Shown here: positions 63,359 through 64,000 of the stretch, piece by piece
Layout of the letters: the number at the start of each line of letters is the position of its first letter
How positions within the stretch are numbered: position 1 is the stretch's first letter
Assembly (NCBI RefSeq): GCF_000317285.1
Contig: NZ_AJLN01000045.1
Span: 62,001-126,000, forward strand
Source of the DNA: Chlorogloeopsis fritschii PCC 6912
GTDB taxonomy: Bacteria; Cyanobacteriota; Cyanobacteriia; Cyanobacteriales; Nostocaceae
DNA: 64,000 nucleotides
Direction: 5' to 3'
The notes under the pieces: generated by a model
Databases searched by the model: none
Told to the model about the DNA's origin: nothing
Seen by the model: the letters and a program-made list of their open reading frames with translations, nothing else
Translations under genes and position numbers: made by a program

Positions 63359-64000
63359 ATGAGTTCCTCTGACACTTCCTTAAGTTTGCCTGTAAATACT
63401 ATTCCAGTAAACTACGCTCAACTCTCCACCAATATTTTTGAGCCTACGGCTAATTCAAATTCTGATTTAAGCTTTAGAAGCTCACTGTCATTAACACAAA
63501 ATGAACAACAAGCTTCAATCGTGGCAAAAAATGCCAACCCTAATCCCATCTTCAGTAATGCGGCGCTTTTTGCAGATTTTAATGGTGATGGCAAGGCTGA
63601 CAAATTTTGGCGTAACGAACAAACAGGTGAAACTGCTGTTTGGTTGATGGATGGAATAAGTCCCATTGGAGGTTTTTTGCCTCAAGTTGACGCAGCCTGG
63701 AATTTTGCCTATGCGGATTTCAACCGTGATGGCAAAACAGATATCTTCTGGCGCAATCAAAACAATGGTGAAACTGGCATCTGGCTCATGGATGGCTTAA
63801 ATATTGCTTCTGCGGTAAATTTACAAACCATAAATCCTGCATGGAATTTTGCGATCGCAGATTTTAATGGAGACGGCAGAAGTGATGTTTTTTGGCACAA
63901 CACTCAAACTGGTGAGAACGCCACTTGGTTGATGGATGGTACAAATATTACTACTGCAGCTTTTTTACCAAGAACTGACTCTCCTTGGAATTTTAATATT
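63359..64000 (+). CDS. FG-GAP/VCBS-repeat protein, 3'-truncated by the window edge
   Basis: The frame from ATG at 63359 reads MSSSDTSLSLPVNTIPVNYA and stays open to the last base. From about residue 66 it has DFNGDGKADKFWRNEQTGE-type repeats (three visible: LFADFNGDGKAD, YADFNRDGKTD, IADFNGDGRSD). Paralogue of the upstream gene. Calcium-binding propeller predicted. An overlapping short ATG frame at 63337 is not used, because it stops after 11 codons. Confidence 0.88.
   Translation, partial: MSSSDTSLSLPVNTIPVNYAQLSTNIFEPTANSNSDLSFRSSLSLTQNEQQASIVAKNANPNPIFSNAALFADFNGDGKADKFWRNEQTGETAVWLMDGISPIGGFLPQVDAAWNFAYADFNRDGKTDIFWRNQNNGETGIWLMDGLNIASAVNLQTINPAWNFAIADFNGDGRSDVFWHNTQTGENATWLMDGTNITTAAFLPRTDSPWNFNI

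Overview
The window is chromosomal DNA from a cyanobacterium, most likely a filamentous heterocyst-forming (Nostocales-type) strain. The evidence is the frequent HIP1 octamer (GCGATCGC); both Mg-chelatase subunits (chlI, chlD); a high-light-inducible protein; a CruF/CruG myxoxanthophyll pair; a group-3 sigma factor of SigF type; small cyanobacteria-only proteins; and many short tandem heptamer repeats and MITE-like repeats between genes. No rRNA, tRNA or CRISPR array was recognised. No complete transposase gene is present, although non-autonomous element remnants are common.

Layout. 1-9.6 kb is housekeeping and accessory: a partial conserved protein, a VOC-fold protein, rplU-rpmA, cruF and cruG, an RNase HI with a C-terminal extension, a phosphatase-like protein, a LysR regulator and a glutathione S-transferase. 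9.9-27.2 kb is an exopolysaccharide locus. It holds three GT4 glycosyltransferases, a GT14-like transferase, a WecG/TagA-type transferase, an NAD-dependent sugar epimerase, a Wzx flippase, a Wzy-like polymerase, a Wzc-like BY-kinase/copolymerase and two exported clan GH-A glycosidases. This locus is AT-rich, has long gene-poor gaps and frequent strand switches, and lacks a recognisable priming transferase or Wza. 27.2-46.9 kb is mixed: a GNAT protein, a frameshifted Uma2 gene, a nucleotidyltransferase, chlI, a GT28-like transferase, a C-DES-like lyase, a SulP transporter with a probable Pho box, a GMC oxidoreductase, a cobalamin riboswitch ahead of a DUF1636 gene, a divergent HxlR/cupin pair, and a minus-strand run prfB - DUF3285-like - ybeY - dgkA - pabA/trpG - MBL-fold protein. 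prfB carries the classical CUUUGAC programmed +1 frameshift. 47-64 kb holds sigF, dusA, pip, a ParE/Phd-type toxin-antitoxin pair, hli, a deletion scar joining a truncated ADP-ribosylglycohydrolase to a truncated vapC, chlD, two Uma2 proteins, rnc, pepP and two tandem FG-GAP/VCBS repeat proteins (the second runs off the window).

The most unusual structures lie between genes. One is an exact-period 21-bp tandem array (about 14 units) with a palindromic core next to a conserved gene. Another is a 112-bp MITE with a perfect 8-bp target duplication. A third is a pair of 140-bp MITE-like elements 53 kb apart, with three shorter relatives. There is also a gene graveyard around 53.1-54.1 kb. Gene functions are assigned from recognised motifs and family knowledge. 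No database search was run.
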